Assembly: GCA_938038735.1 (NCBI GenBank)
Contig: CALHSW010000012.1
Location: forward strand, 1-64,000
Reading direction: 5' to 3'
Length of the DNA: 64,000 nucleotides
Source: an uncultured Bacteroidia bacterium
GTDB lineage: Bacteria > Bacteroidota > Bacteroidia > Bacteroidales > CAJPTX01
Shown here: positions 8,257 through 16,669 of the stretch, piece by piece
Layout: each line of letters starts with the position of its first letter
Position numbering within the stretch: the first letter of the stretch is position 1
Program-made: the position numbers and the translations under genes
The notes under the pieces: model-generated
Seen by the model: the letters and a program-made list of their open reading frames with translations, nothing else
What the model was told of the DNA's origin: nothing
Database searches by the model: none

Positions 8257-9031
8257 TTCCCAACCGCGCCCCTACGTTCTCACCATCGGCGGCTTTGACC
8301 CCTGCGGCGGGGCGGGCGTGCTGGCCGACATCAAGACCATGGAGGCGCACGGGGTCTTCGGCCTCGCCGCCATAACCGCCAATACCATCCAAACGGAAGA
8401 CACCTTTACTACCGTCAAGGCGGAGAGCCCCGACTTTATCACCCGCCAAATCGACACCCTTTTTAGCCGCTACCCCATCGCCGCGTGCAAAATCGGTCTT
8501 ACCGTCTCCTTCGACCAGCTTTCCTCTATCATCACAACCCTCGCCGCCCGCAAGGCCAACCTCACCATCGTTTGGGACCCCATCCTCCGCGCCACGGCAG
8601 GTCACGAAAACCTTCTAGACCCCACCCTTTTCACCCCAGGCTCGCTCCTCCCGCGCCTCTCGCTCGTCACCCCAAACCTCCCTGAATTCTCCACCCTCTT
8701 CCCGAATACCGCTCCGCAGCAAATCGCGAACCGCTACCGTTGCGCCCTGCTCATCAAGGGCGGCCACGCCGTCTCCAATGCCCCATGCGTTGAGGACCAC
8801 CTCTACACCCCTGATGGATCCCCTACCGTCTTCTCCGTGCCCCGCAGCAGCAGGTCAAAGCACGGCACTGGCTGCGTTCTCTCTTCTGCCATTGTTGCCC
8901 AGCTGGCTCTCGGTGCTCCTTTACCCGATGCCATACGCCTTGCCCAGCAGTACGTGGCCCGCTTCATCGCTTCGCACCCCTCACGCCTCGGTACGCATTG
9001 CCCTCCCCTTTCCCACGAGCGGTCTATATAA
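8249..9031 (+). CDS. thiD: Hydroxymethylpyrimidine/phosphomethylpyrimidine kinase
   Basis: 260 residues from the ATG at 8249 inside the end of thiE; the longer frame from 8165 lies within thiE coding sequence and was not used. ThiD phosphorylates HMP twice for thiamine synthesis. Ribokinase-fold landmarks are GGFDPCGGAGVLADIKTMEA at residues 15-34, the segment WDPILRATAG, LSLVTPNLPE, LLIKGGHA, and the anion-hole motif KHGTGCVLSSA near the C terminus with the catalytic Cys/Asp region. Same length as typical ThiD. It ends the queA-thiE-thiD operon; no TPP riboswitch was recognised upstream. Confidence 0.92.
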   Translation: MSSSQPRPYVLTIGGFDPCGGAGVLADIKTMEAHGVFGLAAITANTIQTEDTFTTVKAESPDFITRQIDTLFSRYPIAACKIGLTVSFDQLSSIITTLAARKANLTIVWDPILRATAGHENLLDPTLFTPGSLLPRLSLVTPNLPEFSTLFPNTAPQQIANRYRCALLIKGGHAVSNAPCVEDHLYTPDGSPTVFSVPRSSRSKHGTGCVLSSAIVAQLALGAPLPDAIRLAQQYVARFIASHPSRLGTHCPPLSHERSI

Positions 9032-9200
9032 TGATTGGGGCTAGGGACCATTCAGGAACCGTCCCCCGAAAGGAGCCGCGCCGCAGCATGCGAATTCACG
9101 CAGGGCGTGAGGTCAGTTTACACAGATTGTTAGGGGGAAAATTTTGTTGACTGCACACGGTTCTACATGCCCATCCCTACCATTGTGAAAGGCAAGCGGG

Positions 9201-9310
9201 TCTCGCGGGTCAGTCTTTCAGACTGTTTTGCCTTTCAGGCAAGAATCCGGGGGTCTAAAGACCCCCGGCTATTGAAAGACCGTCCTACGGACGGGGCTGC
9301 ATTGCAGCGG
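9201..9310 (-). repeat. Composite hairpin repeat, full inverted copy
   Basis: Reverse-orientation copy of the 1645-1768 repeat. Palindromes: CAGTCTTTCAGACTG (9211-9225), TTGCCTTTCAGGCAA (9228-9242), the G-rich 22-mer (9247-9268) and CCGTCCTACGGACGG (9280-9294), followed by GGCTGCATTGCAGC. It sits in the convergent gap between thiD and the chemoreceptor gene. The rest of the 447-bp gap shows nothing else I can name. Confidence 0.85.
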
Positions 9311-9478
9311 CTAAGAACGAAAAATAATTAGTGACCGGTTAGGAGACGTAACCAATGCGCCGCCATTTCAAGCTATCGTAAGACTTATAGACATAGGCAC
9401 TTGCCCAATTGAATGTAGCTGGAGATTCACGCAAACAAAAAAACGCGAATTGATCACCCCAGCCATTGAAAGGCGAGG

Positions 9479-10600
9479 CTACAGCTTAAAATAACCAATC
9501 GCCTCACGGAGCTTCCCGCTTTGCGCAAGCACCCACTCTGCGTTCTCCGTGAGCTCTTCGCTCGCTTCCGTATTGGCCCGCGCCACACGATTCACCTGAT
9601 CCACAGCTCGATCCAGCTCCCCGATACGTTCCTGCTGCCCTGCGCTTGATGAAGATATACCATCGGTACACGCCTGCGCGCTCTCGAGGTTGGGAATCAT
9701 TTCATTGATCACAGCATCAGTGCTGCGCGCCGAATTGAGAGACTTCCCCGCGAGCTCCGCAATCTTTTGCGCCGTGTCGCGGCTTCTCTCCGCCAGCTTC
9801 CGCACCTCCGTGGCCACCACGGCAAACCCTCTGCCCGAATCCCCAGCGTGCGCCGCCTCCACCGCCGCGTTCAGCGCCAAGATATTCGTTTGATTGGCTA
9901 TATCATTAATAACCGCAATCTCCGCACCAATACGCTCTGTGGCCTGAAGCGCCTCCTCCGCCTGCCGTTTCACCTCAAGCATCTGGCTATGAGCAACCTG
10001 CGCCTTCTCGCTCGCCTCTTTCGCCGTGCCGGCACTCTCTGTGGCGCTTTGCGTGATTATATCCAAGGACGTATCCACCTCTCCTAGACTCTCTGCCTGT
10101 TCCGCAGCCCCTGCAGAAAGCTCCTCCGCCGCCTCATGCAACTTGCTGCTCGCCCCCTCAAGCACCCCAGCACTCGATTGAATCTCCCCGAGTATGCGCA
10201 CCAGCGATTGCTGTAGCTCCCCCATCGATACGTGCAGCGCATGGATCTCCCCCTGCATGCCGTTCAGGGCATCGTCCCCTTCGCGCAAGTCTCCGCTGCA
10301 AATACGCTCCAAGCGTGCCTTGGCAGCCTGAAGCGGCCGCCGCAGCAAACGAACGTAGTAGCGCGCCAGCATCACCCCAAACACCAGCTCTGAAGTATAG
10401 AGGGCAGGGCGTGCCCACCACACCTTATCCCCGTAGGGGTAGCATAGCGCGGTGCCCTCCCCGCACCACAAAGCAAAAAGCCCTGCAAACAGCATGGCTC
10501 TATAAACCACTGACCCCCGAAAGAAATAGCGGCACGCCAAGTAAATTATCACTGAGAATACGGGAATCTCAATCAGACGCAGTATCGTTTCGTGCATCAT
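9479..10600 (-). CDS. Orphan methyl-accepting chemotaxis-like protein
   Basis: 373 residues from the ATG at 10600. The N-terminal ~85 residues hold about three hydrophobic segments (IPVFSVIIYLACRYFF, MLFAGLFALWCGEG, LYTSELVFGVMLARYY) with no sizeable periplasmic sensor domain, then a HAMP-like linker and a long coiled-coil signalling domain. The conserved hairpin tip is intact: NDIANQTNILALNAAVEAAH and GRGFAVVATEVRKLAERS. There is no C-terminal pentapeptide tether for CheR. No che, flagellar or pilus genes are in the window. It could feed an unlinked chemosensory cluster or signal another output. The gene is convergent with thiD. Confidence 0.88.
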   Translation of the reverse strand: MMHETILRLIEIPVFSVIIYLACRYFFRGSVVYRAMLFAGLFALWCGEGTALCYPYGDKVWWARPALYTSELVFGVMLARYYVRLLRRPLQAAKARLERICSGDLREGDDALNGMQGEIHALHVSMGELQQSLVRILGEIQSSAGVLEGASSKLHEAAEELSAGAAEQAESLGEVDTSLDIITQSATESAGTAKEASEKAQVAHSQMLEVKRQAEEALQATERIGAEIAVINDIANQTNILALNAAVEAAHAGDSGRGFAVVATEVRKLAERSRDTAQKIAELAGKSLNSARSTDAVINEMIPNLESAQACTDGISSSSAGQQERIGELDRAVDQVNRVARANTEASEELTENAEWVLAQSGKLREAIGYFKL

Positions 10601-10824
10601 TTTTTTACTCCATTTTATATGCAACGAGTATGGGGATGCAAACGCAACCATACTCGTTGCATGTCAAAGTATTAGCTATAACGTTACTACGTTACGAATA
10701 GTTTCAACATTTACAATGCTTCCAAACAATTACACACCAAGGTGCAGCCAAGCGATAATTAGATCTCCGCGAGCACGGCTAAAAAGACTAAGCTATCGGC
10801 TATTCGCAGATTACTACCTACCAC

Positions 10825-10880
10825 CCACCCCCTTCCCTATCAAAGCCAATTATGCACGGCAATAATTGGCTTTGGGGCGA
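10825..10880. repeat. Long palindromic intergenic repeat, copy 1
   Basis: A perfect 13-bp stem (CAAAGCCAATTAT at 10841-10853 and its complement at 10862-10874) encloses the loop GCACGGCA. The left flank CCACCCCCTTCCCTATCAAA matches copy 2 at 42733 closely. Compared with copy 2 one stem pair is changed on both sides (G-C for C-G), keeping the pairing. The outer part of the stem seen in copy 2 is lost here. It lies between the divergent chemoreceptor and DUF6266 genes. Confidence 0.85.
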
Positions 10881-10911
10881 CCCATTTCCGTGGTTGGCTA
10901 GAACGGCATAC

Positions 10912-10919
10912 TATATTTG
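10912..10919 (+). promoter_or_regulatory. -7 promoter element upstream of DUF6266 gene
   Basis: TATATTTG matches TAnnTTTG 35 bp before the start codon at 10954. A TTG lies 15 bp upstream (10894-10896), somewhat closer than in the other promoters here. Confidence 0.5.
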
Positions 10920-10953
10920 CAAAAGATATGATTAGATTAAACGCACAGAGAAT

Positions 10954-11757
10954 ATGGCAGTATACATTCCGATACGCCCCAAATGGAACCCGAGGGGGGT
11001 GGTGGTAAACTACGTTTCGCAGGGGCAGCTGTGCGTACGCAGCTGGCCGCGGGGGTACAGCGACGCCAACACCGCCACCCAGCGGCGGCAACGGGGCAGG
11101 ATGGCGCAGGTGTGCAACGTGCTACCGTACATAAAAAACCTACTCGCAATCGGCTACTCCCCGCAAATCAAGCGCAACGGCCGCAAGGTGGGGAGCTACC
11201 ACTTGGCCGTTTCCACCGCCCTGCGGGAGTGGTTTGCCGCCTCCCCGCATGGCGATGAACTTGACTGCGCCCGTATCCGGCTCACTGATGGGGTGCGCAA
11301 GCTACCCGCGGAGCTAGCGTTCGGGCGCGAAGGGGGGAAGCTGCGCTTAGCGTGGGTTAAGCCGCTGCCAAGGAAGGGATGGAAGCTGCTGCTGGCGGCG
11401 CGGCAGAAGGGGCTGGGGCAATGGGTCGGCGTAGTGCAGGAACTCTGCGATGGCGTAGCGGCGGTAGAGGTAGAGCTGCCCGAGGCGTGGAAGGGTAAAG
11501 CGGTAGAGGTGTGGGTGGCGTTCGTTGGCGATGGTGGGCGCGTAAAGACCGCCACTCGCCACGCAGCGTTGCCAGCGGCCGTGCCGCTTGGGGGCGGAAC
11601 GGCTGCGGGCGGCGGAGAGCCGATGAGGGTGGGATGCCCGCCGCTGGCGGCAAAGGGCGGAAGGGTTCGCCGAGCAGGCCGTAGGCTGACGGCAAGGCTA
11701 ACGCGGGAGGGGGCGTGCCGGTTCGGGCTGCCGCACTGCCGCTGCAAGCCGTGCTAG
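10954..11757 (+). CDS. DUF6266-like protein of unknown function
   Basis: 267 residues. The first ~140 residues follow the pattern of the Bacteroidota DUF6266 family: a short strand-rich start, QGQLCVRSWPRGYSDANTATQ, then QRRQRGRMAQVCNVLPYIKNLL and GSYHLAVSTALREW. The second half has repeated strand-like segments (GWKLLLAARQKG, AVEVWVAFVGDGG). The last ~60 residues are rich in Gly, Arg and Ala and end ...CRCKPC, which does not look like a folded family terminus and could reflect drift or a late frameshift. The gene is noticeably more GC-rich than its neighbours. No function is known to me. It stands alone behind the palindromic repeat at 10825 and a -7 element. Confidence 0.7.
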   Translation: MAVYIPIRPKWNPRGVVVNYVSQGQLCVRSWPRGYSDANTATQRRQRGRMAQVCNVLPYIKNLLAIGYSPQIKRNGRKVGSYHLAVSTALREWFAASPHGDELDCARIRLTDGVRKLPAELAFGREGGKLRLAWVKPLPRKGWKLLLAARQKGLGQWVGVVQELCDGVAAVEVELPEAWKGKAVEVWVAFVGDGGRVKTATRHAALPAAVPLGGGTAAGGGEPMRVGCPPLAAKGGRVRRAGRRLTARLTREGACRFGLPHCRCKPC

Positions 11758-11991
11758 GGAGCAAAAAAGCTACTGTAAGCGTTGCTGCATGCAGAATCAC
11801 CACGCAATGAGCGCTTCTAGAGAGCCTTGCTAGCGCAATACAACTTTTACTGTACGTGCGATACCTATCCTTGCCCCAACGCTACGTTTAAAGATGGGTT
11901 TTAGCATACTTACAGTCCACCATGTGGAAGATGCAGAGGGCATTACGCAAGAAGAGCAACGCTTTTCACCCCCTACTCGGCAGAAAAAGTG
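11758..11991. other. Intergenic stretch, nothing recognised
   Basis: Between the DUF6266 stop and the folP promoter element. I see no hairpin with a T-run, no ORF of quality and no RNA gene in it. Confidence 0.5.
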
Positions 11992-11999
11992 TAACTTTG
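11992..11999 (+). promoter_or_regulatory. -7 promoter element upstream of folP
   Basis: TAACTTTG fits TAnnTTTG and lies 52 bp before the chosen folP start. No clear -33 TTG. Confidence 0.5.
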
Positions 12000-12050
12000 C
12001 TGTAGATTTGCAGCAGGATTCGTGGGTAAGAGGTTAAATGGGGGTATCCA

Positions 12051-12956
12051 ATGGAGGTAGAAACAGAGCAGCGGCAGGAGACGATGTCGGCGGCGATTGG
12101 CGGGGTGCGGCAGCCCCATATGTTACGTGTTGGAGGTAGGCTGATGGCGTTCGTTACGCCCGTGGTGATGGGCATTCTAAACGTCACGGAGGATAGCTTT
12201 TATAGCGGTTGCCGCTGTACGGATACGGAGGCATTGGATGCGCGGGTGCAGCAGATCGTGGAGGAGGGCGCGGGCATCATCGATGTGGGGGCCTGCTCCA
12301 CGCGGCCCGGAAGCGAGCCCGTGCCGCCCGAAGTGGAGGAGAAACGTATAGTTACCGCGCTGGAGAGGGTGCGCGCCATTTCGAAAACCATACCGATTTC
12401 GGTGGATACCTACAGAGCCTCGGTGGCGCGCAGCGCGATAGAGAAATTCAACGTTGAAATCATCAATGATATTTCAAGCGGCGAGATGGACGCGGAGATG
12501 TTCCCTCTCATTGAGGAGACGAAGGTGGCGTACATCCTGACGCACATACAGGGCACGCCGACCACGATGCAACAGTCTCCGCACTACGACGATTTGATGT
12601 CGGAGGTGCTGAACTTTTTCGCGCAGCGCGTGATGCGGCTGCAGCAGATGGGGGCAGACAACCTGGTGATTGATCCGGGTTTCGGTTTCGGCAAGACGGT
12701 GGCCGAGAACTACGAACTGTTGAAAAACCTGCGAATGTTCGGCGAGTTTGGCTTCCCGGTGCTGGCGGGGCTATCGCGCAAGAGCATGCTATACAAGCTG
12801 TTGAATACTACACCGGCCGAGGCGCTGGAGGCGACGCAGAGCGTGGATACGATTGCGCTGCTCAACGGGGCGCATATACTGCGTGTGCACGATGTGCTGC
12901 CGGCGGTGCAGGCGGTGAAGATACACAAGATGTACGAAGCGCAGCCCTGCTGGTAG
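12051..12956 (+). CDS. folP: Dihydropteroate synthase
   Basis: Up to 301 residues. It condenses p-aminobenzoate with dihydropterin pyrophosphate in folate synthesis. Landmarks: PVVMGILNVTEDSFY (the usual NVTPDSF with Glu for Pro), GIIDVGACSTRPGSEPV (sulfonamide-site loop), PISVDTYRASVAR, IINDISSGEMD, HIQGTPTTMQQ, DPGFGFGKTVAENYELL, LAGLSRKSML. The start at 12051 could instead be the internal ATG at 12084 or 12120, because conserved sequence begins only about residue 33. Followed 33 bp later by cdaA, a pairing common in Bacteroidota. Confidence 0.95.
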   Translation: MEVETEQRQETMSAAIGGVRQPHMLRVGGRLMAFVTPVVMGILNVTEDSFYSGCRCTDTEALDARVQQIVEEGAGIIDVGACSTRPGSEPVPPEVEEKRIVTALERVRAISKTIPISVDTYRASVARSAIEKFNVEIINDISSGEMDAEMFPLIEETKVAYILTHIQGTPTTMQQSPHYDDLMSEVLNFFAQRVMRLQQMGADNLVIDPGFGFGKTVAENYELLKNLRMFGEFGFPVLAGLSRKSMLYKLLNTTPAEALEATQSVDTIALLNGAHILRVHDVLPAVQAVKIHKMYEAQPCW

Positions 12957-12989
12957 CGTTTTGCATAGAAAAAGGAAGAGCGAGCTGTG

Positions 12990-13769
12990 ATGAGTGTAGG
13001 TGCTATCTTTTCCCTCGGGGTGCTGGATGCTATTGACATCCTGCTGATGGGTTTTCTGCTCTACTCGCTCTACTCAATGACGCGCGGCACGGCCGTGATG
13101 CGGATATTCGTAGGCATCGCGGTGATCTACTTGCTTTGGCTGGTGGTACGCGCGCTAAATATGGAGCTCACAAGCACCATTTTGGGGCAGATAATGGGCG
13201 TAGGGCTCATTGCGATGGTGGTGGTTTTTCAACAGGAGATACGCCGTTTCTTGCTCTTCGTGGGGTCGCGCTACACGCAGCGTGGGAAGCCGTTCTCAAA
13301 ACGCCTATTCAGCGCTGCGAATCGTATTCTACCGCATGCGCAGTCCGTAGAGCTGGTGACGGCATGCATGAACATGAGCCAGGAGCATTGCGGGGCGCTC
13401 ATAGCGATAACTAGGCGTAGCGATTTGGAGATATACTCCAACACCGGGGTGAAAATCGATGCGGTGATAAACAGCCGCCTGCTAGAGAATATCTTTTTCA
13501 AAAACTCCCCGCTGCACGATGGGGCGCTCATCATCGCGCAGGACAGAATAAGGGCAGTGCAGTGCATTTTGCCGCTCACTGACAATCCGTCGGTGACTAA
13601 GCGCCTGGGGTTGCGCCATAGGGCGGCCATAGGGCTATCAGAACGAACGGATGCGCTGGTGCTAGTGGTGTCGGAGGAGACGGGCGCGGTGAGCATCGTG
13701 GAGAATGGCACCATTCGGGAGAATGTGGACGAGGCAACGCTGCACCGAGCTCTGGCGCGAAAGGTGTAA
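12990..13769 (+). CDS. cdaA: Diadenylate cyclase CdaA
   Basis: 259 residues from the ATG at 12990, which follows GGAAGAG; a GTG codon directly before it is an alternative. The enzyme makes cyclic di-AMP from two ATP. Three N-terminal membrane helices (DAIDILLMGFLLYSLYS, IFVGIAVIYLLWLVV, GLIAMVVVFQQEI) precede the DAC domain with both catalytic motifs intact: SPLHDGALII near residue 170 and GLRHRAAIGLSE near 206. It forms a two-gene plus-strand unit with folP. No c-di-AMP phosphodiesterase is visible in the window. Confidence 0.95.
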   Translation: MSVGAIFSLGVLDAIDILLMGFLLYSLYSMTRGTAVMRIFVGIAVIYLLWLVVRALNMELTSTILGQIMGVGLIAMVVVFQQEIRRFLLFVGSRYTQRGKPFSKRLFSAANRILPHAQSVELVTACMNMSQEHCGALIAITRRSDLEIYSNTGVKIDAVINSRLLENIFFKNSPLHDGALIIAQDRIRAVQCILPLTDNPSVTKRLGLRHRAAIGLSERTDALVLVVSEETGAVSIVENGTIRENVDEATLHRALARKV

Positions 13770-13851
13770 GAGCTAAGCGGGACGATAGGGCAAAATTTTT
13801 CTGCCGACTTTCCCCCACCCCACTCGCAACAGTGCCAGCACGGCACTCCGC

Positions 13852-14478
13852 CTATTCCCCCTCGTTTTCCCCCTGCAATTGCTTTAAATCGGAGAACTCA
13901 ATTAAATGGGTGGTTACAGCGTAAATCGTCATGCCCGGAATGGTCTTAATCCCGAGCTTCTCCGCAATGTTTTTACGGTGAGATGTCACCGTATGTTCAC
14001 TGATAAACAGCTCATTACCGATTTCCTTTGCCGTTTTCCCTAGCACAAGCCGACGCAGCACCTCCACCTCCCGCGCGCTGAGAGTCGGCTTCTGCCCCCG
14101 CCCCTCCTCCATGCCTAGGATGTACGGGGCAAGATGGGACAAGGCCTCTTCGGGCGGGGCGTAGACATCGATGCAATCGTCGAACTGCTGCAGCGTGGCA
14201 GTAGGGAGGTGCATAGACTGCAGCGCTATAATGGCTACGTTGGGATAGTGACGACGAATGCGCTGGACAAAATTGTCATCGTTGAATACCAGGCTGGGGT
14301 TGACTATGATGGAGCGCAGGGTTCCTTTGTTCCTATCTACAACCGCGCGATCCCAGCTTGCCATAGTTACCACGTGCACGGTGGGGTATTGATTTTTCAG
14401 AATGGCCTGTAAGCCGAACGCCAAGAGCTTTTTCGGCTCTACTATTACGAGTGATATATCGTGTTCTATCGATGCCAT
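13852..14478 (-). CDS. LuxR/NarL-type regulator with degenerate receiver domain
   Basis: 208 residues. The N-terminal ~125 residues have a receiver-like strand/helix pattern (DISLVIVEPKKLLAFGLQAIL), but the position that normally carries the phosphorylated Asp reads SIIVNPSLV, with Asn instead, and the acidic pair near the N terminus is VEP. Phosphorylation is therefore unlikely. The C terminus is a normal LuxR helix-turn-helix: LSAREVEVLRRLVLGKTAKE and the recognition helix region SEHTVTSHRKNIAEKLG. It overlaps the upstream hemerythrin gene by 13 bp, so the two proteins are probably made together and act together. Confidence 0.85.
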   Translation of the reverse strand: MASIEHDISLVIVEPKKLLAFGLQAILKNQYPTVHVVTMASWDRAVVDRNKGTLRSIIVNPSLVFNDDNFVQRIRRHYPNVAIIALQSMHLPTATLQQFDDCIDVYAPPEEALSHLAPYILGMEEGRGQKPTLSAREVEVLRRLVLGKTAKEIGNELFISEHTVTSHRKNIAEKLGIKTIPGMTIYAVTTHLIEFSDLKQLQGENEGE

Positions 14479-15170
14479 TTTTGCTCCTCTCGCTCCACCA
14501 AAGGAATCAAAATTTTATCTTCAATGCAGGTGTGGATATTCAAATCCTCACCCAGCGAAGCTACCTCTAAAAAAATTTTTCTTCGTAGCTGGTATCCATC
14601 GGTAAGAGGCAAAAACTTTACAAGAAGACTTTTCAAATCGAGCAGGGCATCCTCTATGTCGTTGTGCTGCTGTTTATACTCTTTGACGCTATACTCTAAT
14701 TGCACATCCCTCCCCGGGGTTCTTGATGTTTCGGCAAGCTGGATCATGTAAGGGAATGCCACGTCACGTTCGTACGCGAAGTGACGCTCCACCTCCCGTT
14801 TGTAGTTAGAAAAGAACCCCTCAAGGAGATTGCTACTATCGTCGCTTGTAGCGTTTCGCAGAACGCCGAATAGATTTAGGATGGCAGGCGTAGCCTCTTG
14901 GCTGAAGTAGTCGTGCGAATGGAGGAGGAAATTGACCAGAATCGGGATGTCGCTCGCTAAGAGCTGTTCGTGCGCATCGACGGCGTGGTCTAGTGTAACG
15001 TGTAGTAGGCTAAGGAGGAGGGCTGGGCGTATCTGCTGCGCTGCGCACACATCGACCAGCGTTGCGTTACCCATGCCGAGTGGAATACCCAGCCGCTCAA
15101 ATACATTTATAGCCGACGGGTGCTGTATGATCACATCGCCGGCAACCATTCCTTCGTGTATTTGTGTCAT
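14466..15170 (-). CDS. Hemerythrin-domain protein of the RIC/ScdA type
   Basis: 234 residues. An N-terminal DUF542-like segment (QHPSAINVFERLGIPLGMG...TLVDVC) lacks the Cys-Cys-Gly seen in classical RIC proteins. The rest is a hemerythrin-like four-helix bundle with candidate iron ligands in LLHSHDYF, VERHFAYERDVAFPYM, KQQHNDIEDAL and NIHTCIEDKILIPLV. RIC proteins are linked to repair of iron centres after nitrosative or oxidative damage, and hemerythrins bind oxygen or NO through a di-iron site. The stop overlaps the LuxR gene start by 13 bp, which suggests a sensor/regulator pair (inference). Confidence 0.88.
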   Translation of the reverse strand: MTQIHEGMVAGDVIIQHPSAINVFERLGIPLGMGNATLVDVCAAQQIRPALLLSLLHVTLDHAVDAHEQLLASDIPILVNFLLHSHDYFSQEATPAILNLFGVLRNATSDDSSNLLEGFFSNYKREVERHFAYERDVAFPYMIQLAETSRTPGRDVQLEYSVKEYKQQHNDIEDALLDLKSLLVKFLPLTDGYQLRRKIFLEVASLGEDLNIHTCIEDKILIPLVEREEQKWHR

Positions 15171-15317
15171 CCTTCCTACTCCTATTGCTGTGCAAGTTAA
15201 CGATATGGCGGGATACCGCCCGCATTCTATTCACATTCTAAATAAGCGAAGCTTTACTATAGCCCAACACGGCAAGGTCTATGCCGATTATCTACTGCAC
15301 TCATTTAGACAGGCTAT

Positions 15318-16658
15318 CTATCGGCTTCGCCTAAATTGCAGGGCCTCGCCACGGGCATTACCCACTATTTTTTGACCGTCCCACACCAGTTGGCCATTGA
15401 CGTAGGTTGACTTCACCCGATAGTGGAACGACAGCGCTTCGTAGGGCGACCACCCACATTTCCCAATCGCCTTTGCGCCTTTTGTTGCGATAAACCTTTT
15501 TTGGATAAGCACAAAATCGGCGTGGTAGCCCGGACGAATATACCCCCTCTTCTCAATGGCGTAGAGGTCGGCAGGGGCATGTGAATACAGCCTAACTACA
15601 TCGGCAATGGAAAGCTTCCGCTTGGCAACAAGTTCCAAGGTGGCCACCAAGCCGTACTGAATCGATGGAATCCCCGAAGGGCAACGGGTGTACACCGCCT
15701 CCTTTTCCTCCAGAAGGTGGGGAGCGTGGTCAGTTGCAATCGTTAAGAACAGGCCGCTCGCTACTCCCTTAATGAGGGCATTCCTATCTTCACGGTACTT
15801 AATCGATGGGTTGCACTTTATCTTTCCGCCGAACCGCCTGTAGTCTTTGGCGGTAAAAGTGAGGTATTGTGGGCAGGTTTCCGCGCTGATCTGCGTTTCT
15901 CCGTCGGCTTTAAGCTCGGCGAGATAGCGCGCCTCAAGCGCAGAGGAAATGTGCATAATGTGTAAACGTGCGTTGCAGCGCTTCGCGAGCTGAACCGCCT
16001 GTTTAGTGCTTTCAAGGCAAGCCATATCGCTCCTGATAAAGGCGTGCTCTCTAAATGGAATCGCATCGCCATACCGTTTCTTAGCATCGGAAAGGTTACA
16101 TGCGATTACCAGATCACTTTCGCAGTGCGTTAGGATGGGTATGGGGGAAGCGCTAAAGATGGGGAGTAGCGAAGACTGCTCCACCTGTAGGTTGCCTGTG
16201 GAAGCCCCCATGAAAACCTTTACGGCGGGAACAACGGTGGGGTCAACGCTACGTATCTCTTCCAGGTTGTTACTTGCAGCACCGAGATGGAAGGCGTAGT
16301 TAGCGTAGCTGCGCCCCTCCGCTGCGCGAAGCCGCTCGCCTATGGCGGCGTTAGACAAGGTGGCTGGCCGCGTGTTCGGCATATCCATGTACGAGGTTAC
16401 GCCGCCCGCCACCGCGGCCGCCGATTCGCTCGCCACGTCGCCCTTCTGCGTCATCCCCGGTTCGCGAAAATGCACATGCTCATCGATGGCCCCCGGCAGC
16501 AGGTAGACTTTCTCTGCATCGATCAGTTTACAATCGGTGGGGTAATCATCTCCACGGAAAACCCGCTCTATCATACCATGCTCATCAACGGTCACGCCTC
16601 CCCGAAACACCTCCCCTTCGTTGACCACCCGCGCATTGTGAATTGTAAACCGTTCCAT
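15318..16658 (-). CDS. pyrC: Dihydroorotase
   Basis: 446 residues, amidohydrolase fold, class I dihydroorotase of pyrimidine synthesis. Zinc motif DEHVHFREPG near residue 57-66, then the YMDMPNTRPAT loop, the HCESD and HIMHISSA histidines in the middle, and TDHAPH near residue 310. The C-terminal small domain continues ...YVNGQLVWDGQ. It lies 11 bp behind the GT2 gene at 16670, so probably co-transcribed with the trmB/gldH/ricT group. Hydantoinase-like relatives exist, but the MPNTRPAT loop and TDHAPH fit dihydroorotase. Confidence 0.93.
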   Translation of the reverse strand: MERFTIHNARVVNEGEVFRGGVTVDEHGMIERVFRGDDYPTDCKLIDAEKVYLLPGAIDEHVHFREPGMTQKGDVASESAAAVAGGVTSYMDMPNTRPATLSNAAIGERLRAAEGRSYANYAFHLGAASNNLEEIRSVDPTVVPAVKVFMGASTGNLQVEQSSLLPIFSASPIPILTHCESDLVIACNLSDAKKRYGDAIPFREHAFIRSDMACLESTKQAVQLAKRCNARLHIMHISSALEARYLAELKADGETQISAETCPQYLTFTAKDYRRFGGKIKCNPSIKYREDRNALIKGVASGLFLTIATDHAPHLLEEKEAVYTRCPSGIPSIQYGLVATLELVAKRKLSIADVVRLYSHAPADLYAIEKRGYIRPGYHADFVLIQKRFIATKGAKAIGKCGWSPYEALSFHYRVKSTYVNGQLVWDGQKIVGNARGEALQFRRSR

Positions 16659-16669
16659 AGCTGTACACC

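Noticed and set aside
10840..11091. Minus-strand frame opposite the start of the DUF6266 gene
   Set aside because: It runs through the palindromic repeat and the promoter region and is a shadow of the plus-strand gene.
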